Source of the DNA: Pseudorhodobacter wandonensis
GTDB lineage: Bacteria > Pseudomonadota > Alphaproteobacteria > Rhodobacterales > Rhodobacteraceae
DNA: 64,000 nucleotides
Direction of reading: 5' to 3'
Assembly: GCF_001202035.1 (NCBI RefSeq)
Contig: NZ_LGHT01000041.1
Span: 105,253 to 169,252, forward strand
Positions 61,760-64,000 of this stretch are shown in pieces. Position 1 is the first letter of the stretch; every line of letters begins with the position of its first letter. The notes under the pieces were generated by a model, which made no database searches, was not told where the DNA came from, and saw only the letters and a list, made by a program, of their open reading frames with translations. Both the position numbers and the translations under genes were made by a program.

Positions 61760-62957
61760 TCATGCGGCCTGCTCCCTCGGAGGTGCGCGCGACATCGGCT
61801 TTTGCCCGCGACGGAAGATCTCGATGATGCGCATGGGTCCGCCGCAGCAGGGGCACGGTTCGCGCAGGGTGAGTGGTATGATCTCGGTGCTGCGTTCTGA
61901 CGCGGCGGCCTTGTCCGGGCGCTGGACACATAGCAGGGCGCGGATCGTGGTGATGTTGGCCTTGCGGTCGCGCTGGCCAGTAATCCGTAGTGCCGGATGC
62001 GGTGGAACCCGTCGGGCAGAACATGGATCAGGAAGCGGCGAATGAACTCGGGCGTGGCCAGGCGCATGACCTTTTGGCGGTCGCCGGATTTGATGCGGTA
62101 GTCCTTCCAGCTGAAGGCGACAGTTTGGGCATCGGCGCTGACCAGGCGGGCGTTCGAGATTGCCACCCTGTGGGTGTATCGGCTCAGGTAAGCTAGCACG
62201 GCCTCGGGACCGCCGAAGGGTGGCTTGGCATAGACGACCCACTCGGATTTGCGGAATGGAGCGAGCCAGTCAGTGAAGGCATCAACCTGCGCCAACCGTT
62301 CGAGTTCGCCAAAGAAGACCAGTTTCCCGGTTCGGTGCAAATCCATCAGCCCTTCCAGAAACAGGCGCCGAAACAGCCGCGACAAAACTCGCACATGCAG
62401 GAAGAATCCCGGGCGGCAGGCGACCCACTTGGTGCCCTCAGGCGACAGGCCGCCGCCGGGGACGATCATGTGGATGTGCGGGTGGTGGGTGAGTGCCGAG
62501 CCCCAGGTGTGCAGCACGCTGGTCAAACCCACCCGCGCGCCCATGCGCTTGGGATCGGCCGAGATTGTCATCACCGTTTCGGCGGATGCCTTGAACAGCA
62601 GCCCATAGACCGCCTTCTTGTTCAGTAGGCGATCTGGGCGATCTCGGCCGGCATAGTGAAGACGACGTGGAAGTATTCCACGGGCAGCAGGTCCTCGGCG
62701 CGCGCCTCCATCCAGTCGCGCGCCGCGGGCCCCTGGCACTTGGGGCAGTGCCTGTTTTTACAGGAGTTATAGGCGATGTGATGGTGGCCGCACTTGGCAC
62801 AGCCAGCCACATGCCCGCCGAGCGCCTCGGTTCGGCAGGCTTCAATCGCTGACATCACCTTCAACTGGGACAGGCTGACATGCCCCGCATTGGCCTGCCG
62901 CCACGCAGGACCAAGGGCTCGGAAGATGTCAGCGATCTCCAGTTTACGCCGGGGCAT
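61760..62957 (-). pseudogene. IS91-family transposase with two frameshifts
   Basis: Three frame pieces make one transposase. The start (62957, MPRRKLEIADIFRALGPAWR) carries the N-terminal zinc ribbon (CAKCGHHHIAYNSCKNRHCPKC) and stops at 62622 after QIAY. The next frame continues from NKKAVYGLLFKASAETVM, with the HUH-like THHPHIHMIVPGGGLS and PPFGGPEAVLAYLSRYTHRV. Near 62005 the frame changes again, to TGQRDRKANITTIRALL, with the zinc-like CPCCGGPM, ending at 61760. Restoring one base at each junction gives a full-length protein. It follows a tyrosine recombinase gene, a common pairing in this IS group. Confidence 0.85.
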
Positions 62958-62969
62958 CCCGGCGTCTGG

Positions 62970-63857
62970 TCACTCCAGGCTTCGCTTCACCGTCTGATCC
63001 TGCAACTTGGCCAGCATCTCGTAGGGGCTGACGGTGTCGCGGATCGTCTTGGTGGCCACATGGGTGTATCGCGCGGTGGTCGTCAGCTTGGCGTGGCCGA
63101 GCAGCACTTGGATCACCCGCACGTCGGTGTTCGCCTCCAAAAGGTGGGTGGCAAAGCTGTGCCGCAAGGTGTGCAGGGTCGCGGGCCTCTTGACCCCGGC
63201 CATATGCTTGGCCGAGGTGAAGGCGCGGTTCAGCTGGCGCGGTGAGATCGGGTTGATCTTGGGCTTGCCCGGAAATAGCCAGCCTTCGGGACGTGCCTCG
63301 CGCCACCAGGCCCGCAACAATTCCAGTAATCCGGGCGATAGCATCACCTTGCGGTCCTTCTGACCCTTACCCAGTTCTACATGGATCAGCATCCGGTCGC
63401 TGTCGATGTCGCCGATCTTGAGGTTGCAGACCTCGGCGGCCCTCAGCCCGGCGCCATAGGAAATGCTGAGGGCGGCGCGATACTTGAGCCCAGGCCCGGG
63501 CGCTGCCATCAGGATGTCTGATACCTCTTCGACACTGAAGACCACGGGCAGTTTGCGCGGCTCCGTGCGGAATTGCATGTAGCGCTTCATCTCCTCCCGC
63601 CCGCAGGTCATACCGAAAAAGAAGCGCAGCGCCACGATGCGCGTGTTGAAGGTCGACGGGGTCACCCCGGTATCCGACATGTGGAGCTGATATGCGCGCA
63701 GGTCCTCTGGCGTCGCCGTGTCGGGTGATCGTCCGAGGAAAACGGCGAAATCCTTGATCGCACGGATGTGGGACTTCTGCGCCTTGTCCCCCATTCCACG
63801 GATGCGCATGTCTTCGATCATCCGCTGGCGCAGCGGGGTTACTTTCTCTTCTGTCAT
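62970..63857 (-). CDS. Tyrosine recombinase/integrase associated with the IS91-type element
   Basis: The 295-residue protein is a complete phage-integrase family enzyme: an N-terminal SAM-like DNA-binding domain (RIRGMGDKAQKSHIRAIKDF), then the catalytic domain with Arg in SYGAGLRAAEVCNLK, HTLRHSFATHLLEANTDVRV (His-x-x-Arg) and LLGHAKLTTTARYTHV with the nucleophile Tyr. AGGAGG is placed well before the ATG at 63857. It ends 12 bases before the transposase start. Its role in moving the element is inferred from pairing. Confidence 0.92.
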   Translation of the reverse strand: MTEEKVTPLRQRMIEDMRIRGMGDKAQKSHIRAIKDFAVFLGRSPDTATPEDLRAYQLHMSDTGVTPSTFNTRIVALRFFFGMTCGREEMKRYMQFRTEPRKLPVVFSVEEVSDILMAAPGPGLKYRAALSISYGAGLRAAEVCNLKIGDIDSDRMLIHVELGKGQKDRKVMLSPGLLELLRAWWREARPEGWLFPGKPKINPISPRQLNRAFTSAKHMAGVKRPATLHTLRHSFATHLLEANTDVRVIQVLLGHAKLTTTARYTHVATKTIRDTVSPYEMLAKLQDQTVKRSLE

Positions 63858-63969
63858 GGGAACCTCCTGTCTGATGATTGAGAAGACCCCAATCGTCAGG
63901 CAGGTCGGTCAAAACGCAAAATGCGCACCACTTTGGGGGCGTGTCACGCCATTAGCCAAATGCACCAAT

Positions 63970-63982
63970 GCCGCGAAGCGGC
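63970..63982. repeat. Small hairpin at the right edge
   Basis: GCCGC-GAA-GCGGC is a perfect 5-bp hairpin about 115 bases upstream of the recombinase start. It could be part of an element end, but the window stops too soon to tell. Confidence 0.35.
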
Positions 63983-64000
63983 TTCGTCCAAGGGCCGATC

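Noticed and set aside
1..64000. CRISPR arrays, rRNA or tRNA genes, prophage modules
   Set aside because: I looked through the whole window and saw no regularly spaced repeats, cloverleaf candidates, rRNA core sequence or phage structural genes.

Overview
The window is a stretch of GC-rich chromosome from an alphaproteobacterium, most likely a member of the Rhodobacteraceae (roseobacter group). The evidence is protein style and gene order: aroA, cmk, rpsA, ihfB, lapA, trpF and trpB lie in that order on one strand, and pth follows rplY. The left 44 kb is mostly core chromosome. From left to right it holds: the rplY end, pth and three small genes; a minus-strand trio of two secreted Asp/His-rich PepSY-like proteins and a membrane-anchored LuxR-type regulator; the aroA-to-trpB region, with accessory genes (GNAT, nitroreductase, glutathione peroxidase, PLP lyase) between the core genes; three overlapping peptide deformylase genes followed by fmt; the cobalamin pair cobC/cbiB; and an operon of Gfo/Idh oxidoreductase, lytic transglycosylase, glycosyltransferase and MOSC protein.

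Next come smc, an mnmD-EamA-EamA operon divergent from an MnmC-like FAD oxidoreductase, a ThDP enzyme, a Slt-type transglycosylase and dapA. These are followed by a methyltransferase broken by an in-frame amber codon, a small K+ channel, smpB, sseA, an aromatic aminotransferase, a HAD phosphatase and the SRP RNA gene ffs, which has a clear sigma70-type promoter.

From about 44.4 to 55.8 kb, between ffs and the rsgA/dnaX block, lies a more loosely packed accessory region. Its first half is a redox module: an MDR oxidoreductase, a 2OG-Fe(II) oxygenase, an SDR and a frameshifted CmcJ/NvfI-like gene, with a divergent LysR regulator. A promoter word (AATTGAC plus TTCAGTATTC) is shared by the MDR promoter and the divergent LysR promoter region. 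Its second half is a copper-handling cluster of two convergent operons. The plus-strand operon has a Cys/His-rich secreted protein, a possible leader ORF, a cupredoxin, a CusF-like protein and cytochrome c. The minus-strand operon has a SHOCT protein, a Tat-exported multicopper oxidase and a fatty-acid-hydroxylase/sterol-desaturase-like protein.

The right end returns to core genes (rsgA, a phosphatase, dnaX-ybaB-recR). It then runs into mobile DNA: a PD-(D/E)XK-like protein, a doubly frameshifted IS91-type transposase and its intact tyrosine recombinase partner. I saw no CRISPR array, rRNA, tRNA or prophage. I found no single certain new system. The best candidates are the deformylase triplet, whose third copy has lost two key residues; the LysR-linked oxygenase module; the PepSY/LuxR trio; and the compact copper cluster.
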